DNA of 33,803 bases, taken from Lentimicrobiaceae bacterium. GTDB taxonomy: Bacteria > Bacteroidota > Bacteroidia > Bacteroidales > F082. Location: NCBI GenBank assembly GCA_015061335.1, contig SUWT01000024.1:1-33803 (forward strand), written 5' to 3'. The first letter of the stretch is position 1. Every line of letters begins with the position of its first letter. The notes beneath the pieces were generated by a model, which was not told the origin of the DNA, ran no database searches, and saw nothing but the letters and a program-made list of their open reading frames with translations. Of the stretch, positions 8,606 to 17,520 are shown one piece after another. The position numbers and the translations under genes were made by a program.

Positions 8606-8617
8606 TTGACGCGTCTC
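8565..8617. terminator. Long stem-loop at the end of the 45-bp repeat, possible bidirectional terminator
   Basis: The arms 8565-8581 (GAGACGTGTCAATGACA) and 8601-8617 (TGTCATTGACGCGTCTC) can form a 17-bp stem with one G-U wobble and a 19-nt loop. It stands between the stop codons of convergent genes. No clean U-tract follows, so it may be a repeat-borne hairpin that blocks read-through or stabilises 3' ends rather than a classical terminator. Confidence 0.6.
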
Positions 8618-8624
8618 TACTTTG

Positions 8625-9725
8625 TTAGGGTTCCAGATTTTTTGTGAGCATCTCGACAAACTTGAACTCGCTGAGAAGTTGTTTCGCTATAATTCTGATC
8701 AGAGTGTAGCTGGGGATCGCTATAATCATTCCTAAAACACCTCCAATATTACCGGCCATCAGAATGACTAAGAAAATCTCAATCGGATGTGCAAATACAC
8801 TCTTGGAATAAATGGTAGGCTGTAAAACAAAATTATCAACTAAGTTAGCTACAACAAAAACACCTATGATCTCCAAAGTGTTAGGCATGATTAAATCGTA
8901 TGCATTAATACCTAAATTGGAAATAATACCGATTATAACTCCAATAAAGCCTCCCATAAGTGGTCCAAGATAGGGAATAATATTCATAAAACCACCTATT
9001 ACCGCTATAATGAGAGCATTTTCTATTCCGAAAATCGTCAAACCAATGAATATTAATATCATCATGCAAAGAAGCTCTGATATTAAGCCGAAAATGTATC
9101 TTGTTAACATCACTCTAGAATCATGGAGAATATTATTCATTCGCAAGACATGAGTGTCGGGCGTTATGGCTGTAAAGATATTTCTGACAATATTAGGTTC
9201 GCGCAACAAGAAAAATGTCAGGAAAATGGTGGAAAACAAACCTATGAAAAAACCACTGGTCTTTGAGATAATACTGCCGAAGATATTCTTGATATTGTCC
9301 CAGTTAACAATGGAATAAATCTTATCTTCCGCAATTTTTAACAAATCTTCTTCAGGTCTGATGATACTATATTGTACTAAGAAATCATATATCTTCTTTA
9401 AAGGCTGCTCGAAATAATCAACTATGGCTTCGGTGTCGATTTTTGATAGGATAGTGATCTCTTTGTTTACTAATGGTATGATTATTAAGAATATAGTGGA
9501 GAAGAGCAAAAACATTACAATCATGGTGATAAGTGCTGATACAGAGTCGCCTAATCTAAAATTCTTGATATGTATTTTTTTAATAATCTCACAAAGTGGT
9601 CGTCCTATCATAAATAGAATCACCGATATTGCGAAATATAAAAATATATCAGGAAAGAAATACACTAATGATACTACTGCTAATATTCCTGCTATAGGCT
9701 TGATGAATGTAATGATTTTGTTCAT
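8625..9725 (-). CDS. AI-2E family transporter (PerM-like membrane protein)
   Basis: A 366-residue polytopic inner-membrane protein with about eight hydrophobic segments, a length normal for the family. It starts with two close transmembrane segments (IAGILAVVSLVYFFPDIF...). The family signature region lies in the second half: FGIENALIIAVIGGFMNIIP followed by YLGPLMGG, then a hydrophobic glycine-rich stretch. Members of this family export small molecules or ions; the name does not prove autoinducer transport. It starts 5 bp after the ddl stop on the same strand, so the two are likely cotranscribed. Its 3' end abuts the repeat hairpin. Confidence 0.85.
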   Translation of the reverse strand: MNKIITFIKPIAGILAVVSLVYFFPDIFLYFAISVILFMIGRPLCEIIKKIHIKNFRLGDSVSALITMIVMFLLFSTIFLIIIPLVNKEITILSKIDTEAIVDYFEQPLKKIYDFLVQYSIIRPEEDLLKIAEDKIYSIVNWDNIKNIFGSIISKTSGFFIGLFSTIFLTFFLLREPNIVRNIFTAITPDTHVLRMNNILHDSRVMLTRYIFGLISELLCMMILIFIGLTIFGIENALIIAVIGGFMNIIPYLGPLMGGFIGVIIGIISNLGINAYDLIMPNTLEIIGVFVVANLVDNFVLQPTIYSKSVFAHPIEIFLVILMAGNIGGVLGMIIAIPSYTLIRIIAKQLLSEFKFVEMLTKNLEP

Positions 9726-9730
9726 ATCTG

Positions 9731-10702
9731 TCAGATTATATTTTCTAGTGTCATTTCGAATAATCTTTGCAACGAGATTCCCATTTCTGCTGCTTGTTTA
9801 GGCATAATGCTGGCTTCAGACATGCCAGGAACAATATTAACCTCTATAAAAAACAGACCTTCTTCATTAAGAATATAATCGAAACGAGCGAAGCCTTTGC
9901 ATCCGAATCTTTCATATAATATCGCTGAAGTTGCTTTGACTTCAATTTCTTCAAATTCATCGAGTTGAGCTGGTGTTATCTCATCAGATTTGCCTTCTGT
10001 ATATTTCGCTTCATAATCAAAGAATTCATTTTTTGATACTATCTCTGTTAACGGAAGAACCATCATCTTTCCTTTATACTCTATAACGCTGCAAGCCAAT
10101 TCACGTCCTTTGACATATTTCTCGCACATGATCTGATTTCCGGCATCGAAAGCAACTTCCACAGCTTTGTCGAACTCATCGGCGTTGTTTACCTTACTTA
10201 CACCAACACTGGAACCATTACATGTCGGTTTTATAAATAATGGTAAGCCTAGCTCTTTTATAATGTCTTCTTTGTCAATATATTCACCTTTGTTTATCGT
10301 CACTGAGTCAGCCACAGTAGCACCTGCCGATGCTGCTAAAACCTTAGTGAGGTCTTTGTTGAATGTCAAAGCACATGTGGTGAAATTCGATGAAGTATAT
10401 GGTATCTTTAACATTTCAAAATAACCTAAGATCTCACCATTCTCTCCTGGAATGCCATGAACAGCATTGAAAACAGCATCAAAAGTGATCTTCCTATCAT
10501 CAAGAGTGATGGAAAAATCGTTCTTGTCAACACTATAATGTTTGTCATCATCACTCAAATAAAACCAACCATCCTTATTTATCACGATAAGATATGTGTC
10601 GTAAAGCTCTGAACTAAGATTGTTTTTCACAACTTTAGCGCTTTTTATAGAGATTTCGTATTCTCCTGAATATCCTCCGCAAATAATAGCAATCTTTTTC
10701 AT
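9731..10702 (-). CDS. ddl: D-alanine--D-alanine ligase
   Basis: Joins two D-alanines with ATP to make the dipeptide end of the peptidoglycan precursor (cytoplasm). The 323-residue protein has the ATP-grasp layout. The N-terminal GGYSGEYEIS loop follows the first strand, GSSVGVSKV is in the middle, and the C-terminal metal/substrate region EVNIVPGMSEASIMPKQA is present. In that last motif Ile replaces the common Thr before the x-PG, a mild variation. It is divergent from the PASTA gene with 94 bp between starts and overlapping-region promoters. From memory, ddl, PASTA and rluD genes are often neighbours in Bacteroidota, which fits a cell-wall context. Confidence 0.95.
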   Translation of the reverse strand: MKKIAIICGGYSGEYEISIKSAKVVKNNLSSELYDTYLIVINKDGWFYLSDDDKHYSVDKNDFSITLDDRKITFDAVFNAVHGIPGENGEILGYFEMLKIPYTSSNFTTCALTFNKDLTKVLAASAGATVADSVTINKGEYIDKEDIIKELGLPLFIKPTCNGSSVGVSKVNNADEFDKAVEVAFDAGNQIMCEKYVKGRELACSVIEYKGKMMVLPLTEIVSKNEFFDYEAKYTEGKSDEITPAQLDEFEEIEVKATSAILYERFGCKGFARFDYILNEEGLFFIEVNIVPGMSEASIMPKQAAEMGISLQRLFEMTLENII

Positions 10703-10733
10703 AATATTCTATTAAAAAATTAATTAAAATAGT

Positions 10734-10741
10734 TATCTTTG
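10734..10741 (+). promoter_or_regulatory. Putative -7 promoter element for the PASTA-led operon
   Basis: TATCTTTG matches TAnnTTTG exactly, 55 bases before the PASTA gene ATG. It would drive the long + strand gene string that ends with the beta-barrel gene at 17512. The -33 element is not evident. Confidence 0.5.
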
Positions 10742-10747
10742 TGGCAT

Positions 10748-10755
10748 CAAAAATA
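10748..10755 (-). promoter_or_regulatory. Putative -7 promoter element for ddl
   Basis: The minus strand reads TATTTTTG, an exact TAnnTTTG match, 45 bases upstream of the ddl start codon. It lies only 6 bp from the + strand element of the divergent PASTA gene, so the two promoters would share the same DNA. Confidence 0.5.
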
Positions 10756-10796
10756 ATAAAAAAGGTCGTTATATTTAAATCAAAAAATAAAAATAA

Positions 10797-11843
10797 ATGA
10801 AAGCCTTCAATTTTCTAACCAAAAGGGCGTTTTATATAAATTTGGCTATTATTATTGCATTGGTAATCATAATAATACAACTTGCATTCATCTCTTTGGA
10901 TAAATTTACCCGTCATGGCGAAGAAATTATCGTTCCTGATTTCATAGGCATGAATTGCGATGAGGTTTTGGAGAAATATTCTGAGGATTTTAATTTTATC
11001 CTATTGGATAGTGTTTATACGAAGAATTTAGAAGAAGGTTCTGTATATCAACAAGATCCTCTTCCAGATTCAAAGGTGAAGAAAGGTCGTAACATGTACT
11101 ATATCAAGGTTTCTGTAGCTCCTGAACGTGTTATGATGCCCAACCTAAGAAATCTTTCTTTACGTCAGGCGATGGTTCTCTTGAAAGCTAATGGCTTGAA
11201 TGTCTCGGAATTGGAATTCGTAGAACATTTTGCAAAGAATGCTGTCGTTGAACAATATATCGACACTACAGTAGTAGAACCGGGTTCTGAAATAATCAAA
11301 GGAACAGCTCTGAGATTACAGCTTGGCTATGGTCTTAATGATAGAAAAACGCATCTTCCTAAATTGTTGACAATCAACAGTAAAAATGTAAAGAATCTCA
11401 TTCATGAGGCTTCGTTGAATATGGGGAATGAGATATTTATGGATAATGATGATAGTGAAGATTACCGGGTTTATAAGATGGAGCCTGCATATAATGCTGA
11501 AACTATGGTTACTTTGGGTTCAAAGGTCGATGTCTGGTATCGCTCCGCAAAAGTCTTCGATTTTGACACTTACGGTAGGGAATTGTTTAAGAAAGATTCC
11601 ATAATTTCTGTTATGAAGAAGAAAAAAATGACAGAGGATACAATTAAATATGTCACAGATAGTTTTGATTATATATTGACTCATCGTTTGTTTTTGTTCG
11701 ATTCGATAAGTCGTGAGTATGACAAGAATCTTGTCTTTGAAAGAGAATTTTACGAATACATCTACAGAGATGATACTTTGGATATGGATTCTTTGTTTTT
11801 GATAATTGATGAAAGAAATAATAGTTTGTATTATGAAGAGTAG
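10797..11843 (+). CDS. Membrane-anchored PASTA-domain protein without kinase domain
   Basis: A 348-residue protein with a short cytoplasmic N-terminus, one transmembrane segment (about 11-33) and an extracytoplasmic part made of three PASTA-like repeats. The repeats start at about 44 (IIVPDFIGMNCDEVL), 112 (VMMPNLRNLSLRQAM) and 187 (HLPKLLTINSKNVKN). A helical, charged tail follows. PASTA domains bind peptidoglycan or muropeptides in kinases and penicillin-binding proteins. Here there is no enzyme domain, so a structural or sensory wall-binding role is inferred. It is divergent from ddl. Its last 11 bases overlap the start of the next gene, indicating translational coupling. Confidence 0.85.
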   Translation: MKAFNFLTKRAFYINLAIIIALVIIIIQLAFISLDKFTRHGEEIIVPDFIGMNCDEVLEKYSEDFNFILLDSVYTKNLEEGSVYQQDPLPDSKVKKGRNMYYIKVSVAPERVMMPNLRNLSLRQAMVLLKANGLNVSELEFVEHFAKNAVVEQYIDTTVVEPGSEIIKGTALRLQLGYGLNDRKTHLPKLLTINSKNVKNLIHEASLNMGNEIFMDNDDSEDYRVYKMEPAYNAETMVTLGSKVDVWYRSAKVFDFDTYGRELFKKDSIISVMKKKKMTEDTIKYVTDSFDYILTHRLFLFDSISREYDKNLVFEREFYEYIYRDDTLDMDSLFLIIDERNNSLYYEE

Positions 11844-13938
11844 AATAATAATATTTGCGATAACATTTTTGATTGGCTTGAATTTAAATGCGCAGGAATA
11901 TCTCAGTGGCTTTCCACATGATCAGAAACAGTCGGAAGCTACTAATGACAGGTCGTCATTAAAGCATATTACATTGCCTGTTTTCGATGATTTCTCTAAG
12001 GATCATGTTTATCCTAATTCTGAGATATGGCAGAATAGGCAGGTCTTGGTAAACTCAGGTTTTCCTTTATATCCGACGAATTATAATGCAGCGACATTTG
12101 ATGTCTTAAACGAACATGGCGCTGTTTATTCCAATGGAAGTAGCACTCCTTTTATTGCAGATTCATTGCTGTCTAGACCAATACGACTTGTTGATGAGAA
12201 CGGCGAGCCCTTAAGTCCTGCCGACTCTCTGTATTTTAGTTTTTACTATCAGCCTCAGGGTAATGGCGATGCTCCTGAGCCACATGACTCATTAGTGCTG
12301 AAATTTGGTTGTGTTGTCGATACATTCAGAATAGAATACGACACTCTTTTCATTACCGATGTCCTCGAATATATGGGTGTAGATACAATCTTTGTAGGAG
12401 ATGTCCTGTATCACGACTATACCTCCACATGTGACTTAGATATGTACACATTGGCAGAACGTCAATATACAGCGGCAGATTCCAATGCGGTCGTCGCCAT
12501 TCCTTGCGATACAGTATTTTATTCAGAAATGCGCTGGGATCATGTATGGAGCTCAGAAGGAATGCCATTAGACTCGTTTTTGTTGAAAAATAATGATCAG
12601 TATTTTAAACAAGTTAAAGTCGCTGTCACCAATCCGAACTATTTCGTCAATGACATGATCGTGCTTTTCTATAACTATGGTTCATTACCATCGACAATGT
12701 ATGCGAACGACAGAAGTAATGTTGATAATTGGAATGTTGATTTCGTTTATTTTGATAGAAATAGATCATATAATGACGATACATATAATATGGTGACATT
12801 TTCACAGAAATCGCCTTCTTTGTTAAAACGTTATAATTCAATGCCGTACAGACAATATGTGGCGAATCCTACAGTGGCTATGGTAGCCGATTATCAGATG
12901 TATATCGCTAACTTGGACTCTGTCTCTGTAAAGACAAAATATACTTGTCAGATTGAGAAAACAACGGAAGACTGGTCGTTTAACTACGAAAGCAAATTGT
13001 GTGATGTGGCTCCATTTATCTCATCAGGATTTCAAAATTGTGATGGCGATAACGCAACTCAGGCCTGTCCGCATCTCAATAATTTTCTATTCGATCTGGA
13101 TAGTAGCGTTGATTCTGCATCATATGTAATTACTCATATCATCAGTGTTGAGGATACGGAATCTAATGTCGTGGGGGATACCTTGTATGGAAAGCAAGGC
13201 TTCTATAACTATTATTCATACGATGACGGAACACCTGAAATGGGTTATGGAGTAGTGCCAGAAGATTCCTATTTCGCAAGCCAATTTACACTTTCAATTC
13301 CAGATACATTGTGCGGAGTACAGTTGCTTTTTAACAGAACCTTTAACGATGCGAATTATGATTTTTTTGATATAGTAGTATGGAATGATAATAACGGAAA
13401 ACCGGGAAATGAGATTTATCGTCTTGAAAACCAACGTCCTAGATGGGATGATAATCTTATTTACAAATTTGCTTACTATCGTTTTGATAAATTGTTGAAA
13501 GTAAACGGAACGATTTATGTCGGTATAATGCAACATAGCAGAGAAAGTATCAATATCGGTTTTGATACATCTGCCGACAATCATCAATATAATTTTTATG
13601 AGACAGGCGGTGGATGGATGAACAGTATGATGAAAGGTTCATTGATGATACGTCCTGTTGTTGGAACCAATTATTATATAGGGACAGAAGAAATTAAGGC
13701 TGAAAACAATAAACTGGAGATTTATCCTAATCCAACATCTGATGTGTTGAATATAGCCAATATATCATCTGATAAATGTGATGATATTAGAGTTTATGAT
13801 ATGAGCGGACGACTTTTGAGGCAATATTCATACGAGTGTAATTTGGATGTCAGTGATCTTTCTAAAGGTTTATATATGATAAGAGTAGTAACCGAAGATT
13901 CTGGTGTGTATGTTGGTAAATTCTTGATTCATAGATAA
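11833..13938 (+). CDS. T9SS type A sorting-domain protein of unknown function
   Basis: A 701-residue exported protein. I choose the ATG at 11833 because it gives a clean signal peptide (MKSRIIIFAITFLIGLNLNAQ). An upstream in-frame start at 11806 would add charged residues before it. The C-terminal 75 residues form a type A sorting domain: LEIYPNPTSDVLNI, then IRVYDMSGRLL, then LSKGLYMIRVV and a final lysine/arginine-containing strand. The central 550 residues look beta-rich, with many aspartate and aromatic residues, but I recognise no catalytic domain. It would be secreted through the type IX system and probably anchored on the surface. It overlaps the PASTA gene by 11 bp and ends 2 bp before rluD, so it is embedded in a housekeeping operon. 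Confidence 0.85.
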   Translation: MKSRIIIFAITFLIGLNLNAQEYLSGFPHDQKQSEATNDRSSLKHITLPVFDDFSKDHVYPNSEIWQNRQVLVNSGFPLYPTNYNAATFDVLNEHGAVYSNGSSTPFIADSLLSRPIRLVDENGEPLSPADSLYFSFYYQPQGNGDAPEPHDSLVLKFGCVVDTFRIEYDTLFITDVLEYMGVDTIFVGDVLYHDYTSTCDLDMYTLAERQYTAADSNAVVAIPCDTVFYSEMRWDHVWSSEGMPLDSFLLKNNDQYFKQVKVAVTNPNYFVNDMIVLFYNYGSLPSTMYANDRSNVDNWNVDFVYFDRNRSYNDDTYNMVTFSQKSPSLLKRYNSMPYRQYVANPTVAMVADYQMYIANLDSVSVKTKYTCQIEKTTEDWSFNYESKLCDVAPFISSGFQNCDGDNATQACPHLNNFLFDLDSSVDSASYVITHIISVEDTESNVVGDTLYGKQGFYNYYSYDDGTPEMGYGVVPEDSYFASQFTLSIPDTLCGVQLLFNRTFNDANYDFFDIVVWNDNNGKPGNEIYRLENQRPRWDDNLIYKFAYYRFDKLLKVNGTIYVGIMQHSRESINIGFDTSADNHQYNFYETGGGWMNSMMKGSLMIRPVVGTNYYIGTEEIKAENNKLEIYPNPTSDVLNIANISSDKCDDIRVYDMSGRLLRQYSYECNLDVSDLSKGLYMIRVVTEDSGVYVGKFLIHR

Positions 13939-13940
13939 TT

Positions 13941-15014
13941 ATGGTAGAGAGAAACTTGAATGATATCGAAGATGAATTGTTAGGAACTCAAACTGAAGAG
14001 CTTTCGGAAGAGAGTACCGAATTATATGAGCATTTTCGTATTATAGCTGATAAAGGACAGACTATAACTAGAGTTGACAAGTTTTTGCAGAATCGTATCG
14101 AGAATGTTTCTCGCAACAGGATACAGCAGGCTGCCAAAGCAGGAAGTATCTTTGTTAACGATAAGGTCGTGAAACAGAATTATAAGGTCAAGCCAAATGA
14201 TGTTGTTTCAGTTGTTTTGAGTTATCCGCCTCGTGAAGTTGAGATAATACCTGAAGATATTCCTATTAATATCGTATATGAAGATGACGATATTGTCATT
14301 GTGAATAAACAAGCCGGTCTAGTGGTACATCCAGGACATGGTAATTTTAACGGTACCTTATTAAACGCCTTGGCATATCATTTTAAGGAGACAAGGCAGA
14401 ATGTGGAAAATGGCTTCGGCTATCTGGTCCATCGTATCGATAAGGACACTACAGGTCTGATGATTGTTGCTAAGAATGAGACAGCGCAGACCATATTGGC
14501 AAAGCAATTTTTTGAACATAGTATAACACGTAGGTATCAGGCACTTGTTTGGGGCGATTTCAATGAAGATGAAGGTACTATAGAAGGTCATATAGGCAGA
14601 AGTCTGAAAGACAGAATAGCTATGGCGGTGTTTCCTGATGCTTCGCATGGTAAATCGGCAGTGACACATTACAAGGTTCTAGAACATTTCAATTATGTAA
14701 CATTGGTGGAATGTCGTCTTGAGACAGGTAGAACACATCAGATACGCGTTCATTTCCAACATATAGGACATCCGCTTTTTAATGATTATCTTTACGGTGG
14801 AGATGCTATTCTAAAGGGAACGACATTTACAAAATATCGTCAGTTTATCGAGAACTGCTTCAGAGAAATACCTCGTCATTGCCTGCATGCCAAAATCTTG
14901 GGATTCGTACATCCTACGACAGGGGAGACAATGTATTTTGATTCAGAATTGCCATCAGATATGGTATCGGTACTCGATAAATGGCGTAATTATATTAAAA
15001 CCAGAACAGAATAA
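13941..15014 (+). CDS. rluD: RluA-family 23S rRNA pseudouridine synthase (RluD-like)
   Basis: Isomerises uridines in rRNA to pseudouridine. The 357-residue protein has an acidic N-terminal extension (1-40), an S4 RNA-binding domain (about 43-92) and the catalytic domain. The family motif HRIDKDTTGLMIVAKN contains the catalytic aspartate D167, and the later motif GRTHQIRVHFQHIGHPLFND is present. RluD-type specificity (helix 69 of 23S rRNA) is inferred from overall resemblance and from the PASTA/ddl neighbourhood common in Bacteroidota. It sits 2 bp after the T9SS gene and 6 bp before hldD. Confidence 0.9.
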   Translation: MVERNLNDIEDELLGTQTEELSEESTELYEHFRIIADKGQTITRVDKFLQNRIENVSRNRIQQAAKAGSIFVNDKVVKQNYKVKPNDVVSVVLSYPPREVEIIPEDIPINIVYEDDDIVIVNKQAGLVVHPGHGNFNGTLLNALAYHFKETRQNVENGFGYLVHRIDKDTTGLMIVAKNETAQTILAKQFFEHSITRRYQALVWGDFNEDEGTIEGHIGRSLKDRIAMAVFPDASHGKSAVTHYKVLEHFNYVTLVECRLETGRTHQIRVHFQHIGHPLFNDYLYGGDAILKGTTFTKYRQFIENCFREIPRHCLHAKILGFVHPTTGETMYFDSELPSDMVSVLDKWRNYIKTRTE

Positions 15015-15020
15015 CTTATC

Positions 15021-15992
15021 ATGATAGTAGTAACGGGTGCAGCGGGTTTTATTGGCAGCATAGTGCTTGCCGAACTCAATAAAAAAGGAAATAATGATTT
15101 GATACTTGTCGATGATTTCTCAAAGCAGAATAAGGAGAGAAATTTTATTGATGCAAAGTATAATGAATTGATAGATAGAGATTATTATTTTGATTGGTTT
15201 GAGAATAATCATGATAATGTAGAATTCGTGATACATCTGGGTGCGCGTACCGATACCACTGAGTTCGATTGGTCGGTATTTGAGAAACTTAACGTCTCGT
15301 TTACCCAAAAGATGTTTGGCTTATGTGCTGAATATAATATTCCTTTAATCTATGCCTCTTCGGCTGCAACATATGGTAATGGCGAATTGGCTTATGATGA
15401 TAATCATGAAGTTGTTGAGAAATTGCAGCCCTTAAATCCTTACGGACGATCAAAGAATGAGGTCGATAAGTGGATTTTGAGACAAGAGAAGCAGCCTCCG
15501 TTCTGGGCAGGACTGAAGTTTTTTAATGTATATGGTCCCAATGAATATCATAAAGGACGTATGGCATCGGTGATCTTCCATTCTTTTAACCAAATTACAG
15601 AAACGGGAAAAGTGAAATTGTTCCGTTCACATCGTCCCGACTTCAATGATGGAGAACAGTTGCGCGATTTTATTTATGTCAAAGACATCGCCAATGTGAT
15701 AATATGGATGATCGACGAATGGCAGAAGAAAGATATTCAGAGTGGATTGTATAATTTGGGAACCGGCAAGGCTCGCAGCTTCTATGATCTTGCAGCAAAC
15801 ACTTTCAAGGCAATGGGAAGAGAGGTCAATATTGAATTTATCGATATTCCGGAGGATATCAGAGACAAATATCAATATTTTACAGAGGCTAATATGAATA
15901 AACTGAGAGCGGCGGGATATGATAAAGACTTCACCTCATTGGAAGATGGAGTAGAAGATTATGTCAGGAATTATCTGAATAAAACCAAATAA
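15021..15992 (+). CDS. hldD: ADP-L-glycero-D-manno-heptose 6-epimerase
   Basis: Last step in making the activated heptose for lipopolysaccharide inner core, an NADP-dependent epimerisation in the cytoplasm. This 323-residue extended short-chain dehydrogenase has the Rossmann motif TGAAGFIG at 5-12, an HLGARTDTTE segment after strand 4 that is diagnostic for HldD, and the catalytic pair Y141 and K145 in PYGRSKNEVDK. FFNVYGPNEYHKGRMAS matches the family's substrate region. It is 6 bp after rluD and 9 bp before lipoprotein 1. Lipopolysaccharide is also the anchor for T9SS type A cargo, so the context is suggestive, but that link is inference. Confidence 0.92.
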   Translation: MIVVTGAAGFIGSIVLAELNKKGNNDLILVDDFSKQNKERNFIDAKYNELIDRDYYFDWFENNHDNVEFVIHLGARTDTTEFDWSVFEKLNVSFTQKMFGLCAEYNIPLIYASSAATYGNGELAYDDNHEVVEKLQPLNPYGRSKNEVDKWILRQEKQPPFWAGLKFFNVYGPNEYHKGRMASVIFHSFNQITETGKVKLFRSHRPDFNDGEQLRDFIYVKDIANVIIWMIDEWQKKDIQSGLYNLGTGKARSFYDLAANTFKAMGREVNIEFIDIPEDIRDKYQYFTEANMNKLRAAGYDKDFTSLEDGVEDYVRNYLNKTK

Positions 15993-16001
15993 TTTCTTAA
16001 A

Positions 16002-16724
16002 ATGAAAATTAGAATATTATTGATATTAGTATTGATGATTTCTCTTCAATACTCTTGTTCTAAGACAGATGATGGAGTCGATTTCGTTGATTTTCTAGGG
16101 AAAGAGTCTTATTTCAAATTTTTTGAAGAAATAATACCTGAAACATTGAAAGATACTCTTGTTTATTATAATGACTCAATAGGTTATAATTATCTCAGAT
16201 TAGATAGAGAATCTCCATTTGCAACCTTCGTAGAAGGCATATATACAGTTCATCAAAATGTTTTTATAGATTATGGAGATCCTTTTGAGATCAAGAACAT
16301 AGGAGGTCTCGAAACATGTTTTATCTTTGAGGAACAGAAAAATGCCATATTGTCAGCGACAATAAGTATTGATACTATTGTAGATCTTTATTCTCAAATA
16401 TCGTATAAAATAGATCAGACCACTCATGCTGATACACTTTATGTAGTTGGAAGTATAGAAAAAGATTTTTTTATGATGTATGGTTATGCGGATAATCATA
16501 TTGAAAGAGCGTATCTGGATTCGGAGACGATGTCGATATTGGAAAATACACATCAAACATATCAGTATAAGTCTATAGTGATAATAGTTGGAGAGAAGAT
16601 TGAAGATGGAATAAGGAGGATAGCATTTTTTGAATATATTTCTGACATAGATGAATCTTTTTATCCCATTGGATCTATTAGGGCTTTTGCAGATGATGAT
16701 GATTTGTCGTATATGGTTAAATAA
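16002..16724 (+). CDS. Lipoprotein of cassette copy 1 (paralogue of 25090-25833)
   Basis: A 240-residue protein with a signal peptide ending in LQYSC, a plausible though non-canonical lipobox. I recognise no family. It is clearly related over its whole length to the protein at 25090. Shared landmarks are an LGxESYF start, YNYxxL...ES, VxQNxFID, DTxYVVG, FMMYG, IIVGxK...GI, SxYPxGSIRAFxDxD and a terminal lysine. It is 9 bp after hldD and 17 bp before the beta-barrel gene, and reads as the fifth gene of the PASTA-led string. Because the same lipoprotein plus beta-barrel pair recurs, the two products probably work together at the outer membrane. Confidence 0.7.
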   Translation: MKIRILLILVLMISLQYSCSKTDDGVDFVDFLGKESYFKFFEEIIPETLKDTLVYYNDSIGYNYLRLDRESPFATFVEGIYTVHQNVFIDYGDPFEIKNIGGLETCFIFEEQKNAILSATISIDTIVDLYSQISYKIDQTTHADTLYVVGSIEKDFFMMYGYADNHIERAYLDSETMSILENTHQTYQYKSIVIIVGEKIEDGIRRIAFFEYISDIDESFYPIGSIRAFADDDDLSYMVK

Positions 16725-16741
16725 TAACGGAATAAGCTGAT

Positions 16742-17512
16742 ATGAGGTCTGTTTTGTTGATAATTATTTTATTTTTTACATCGATTGATTTAAATGCACA
16801 GGTAGGTCCTGTTTTTAATAAATTTAAAGGTAGAAAAGACCGTACTAATGTCGTTATGATTGGTGCAAAAGGAGGTGTGATTATACCTAAGGTTACTTAT
16901 AATTCTACTATCTTTAATGAGATCCCTCAGGAGTTATTATTAAAGCCAGCTTTTGGATTATATATTGATATTCCTTTGTCGAGAAAAGTTTCTTTCTCGC
17001 CCGAGGTACTTTATACAAGTCGCGGTGTTAATCATGCTGATTTTATTTATAGGGATATATATGATGCGAGTTATGTTCTAATGGCAAATTATGTTGATTT
17101 AAGGTTACCATTATCGTATAGATTCAGGCTGAGTAATTTTATTCAGCCATATTTCTTTATTGCGGCAGATTTGGCTTTTTGTTTGAATGCTACTGCTGAT
17201 TATATGATCAATTATGAGGCAAACCTTATTGATATTCATGATGAATTGCTTTTGCCTGATGATTATAAGTCATTCGACATAAGTGCATTATTAGGATTAG
17301 GTCTCAGATTTAATTTTAATATCAATAGATCTGTTATTACTACAAAGATTGAAGTCGCCTATAATTTTGGTATGATAGATACCTATGGGACAGAAACCGC
17401 AAATGTTGTTGATCCGGAATTGTCAAGATACAACAGGCCTATAGAGTGTATGTTTTCGATAGGAATACCACTCAAGCGTTCGCAGAAAGATGCATGTTCC
17501 ACTCAATGGTAA
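16742..17512 (+). CDS. Outer-membrane beta-barrel protein (PorT/OMP_b-brl_2-like) of cassette copy 1
   Basis: A 256-residue protein with a signal peptide (MRSVLLIIILFFTSIDLNAQ) and alternating aromatic/hydrophobic strands typical of small 8- to 10-stranded barrels: IGAKGGVIIP, FGLYIDIPLS, VSFSPEVLYTSRGV, YVDLRLPLSYRF, FIQPYFFIAADL, ISALLGLGLRFNFN, and a closing FSIGIPL. It resembles the PorT-like outer membrane beta-barrel family, not the PorP/SprF family. Its paralogue is at 25859. Shared motifs include RxxYDASYxL, IDTYG or MDTYG, and ECxFSxGIPL. Only 8 bp separate its stop from the stop of the convergent adhesin 1. Function is unknown; handling or anchoring of the neighbouring adhesin is inferred from context. 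Confidence 0.75.
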   Translation: MRSVLLIIILFFTSIDLNAQVGPVFNKFKGRKDRTNVVMIGAKGGVIIPKVTYNSTIFNEIPQELLLKPAFGLYIDIPLSRKVSFSPEVLYTSRGVNHADFIYRDIYDASYVLMANYVDLRLPLSYRFRLSNFIQPYFFIAADLAFCLNATADYMINYEANLIDIHDELLLPDDYKSFDISALLGLGLRFNFNINRSVITTKIEVAYNFGMIDTYGTETANVVDPELSRYNRPIECMFSIGIPLKRSQKDACSTQW

Positions 17513-17520
17513 TATTAATC

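Noticed and set aside
8625..9725. Quorum-sensing autoinducer-2 exporter
   Set aside because: The family name alone does not establish the substrate, and nothing nearby (no luxS or lsr genes) supports it.
16742..17512. PorP/SprF-type T9SS partner protein
   Set aside because: It lacks the FSQYY and NPAFAG-type N-terminal motifs of that family; the strand pattern fits the PorT/OMP_b-brl_2-like group better.
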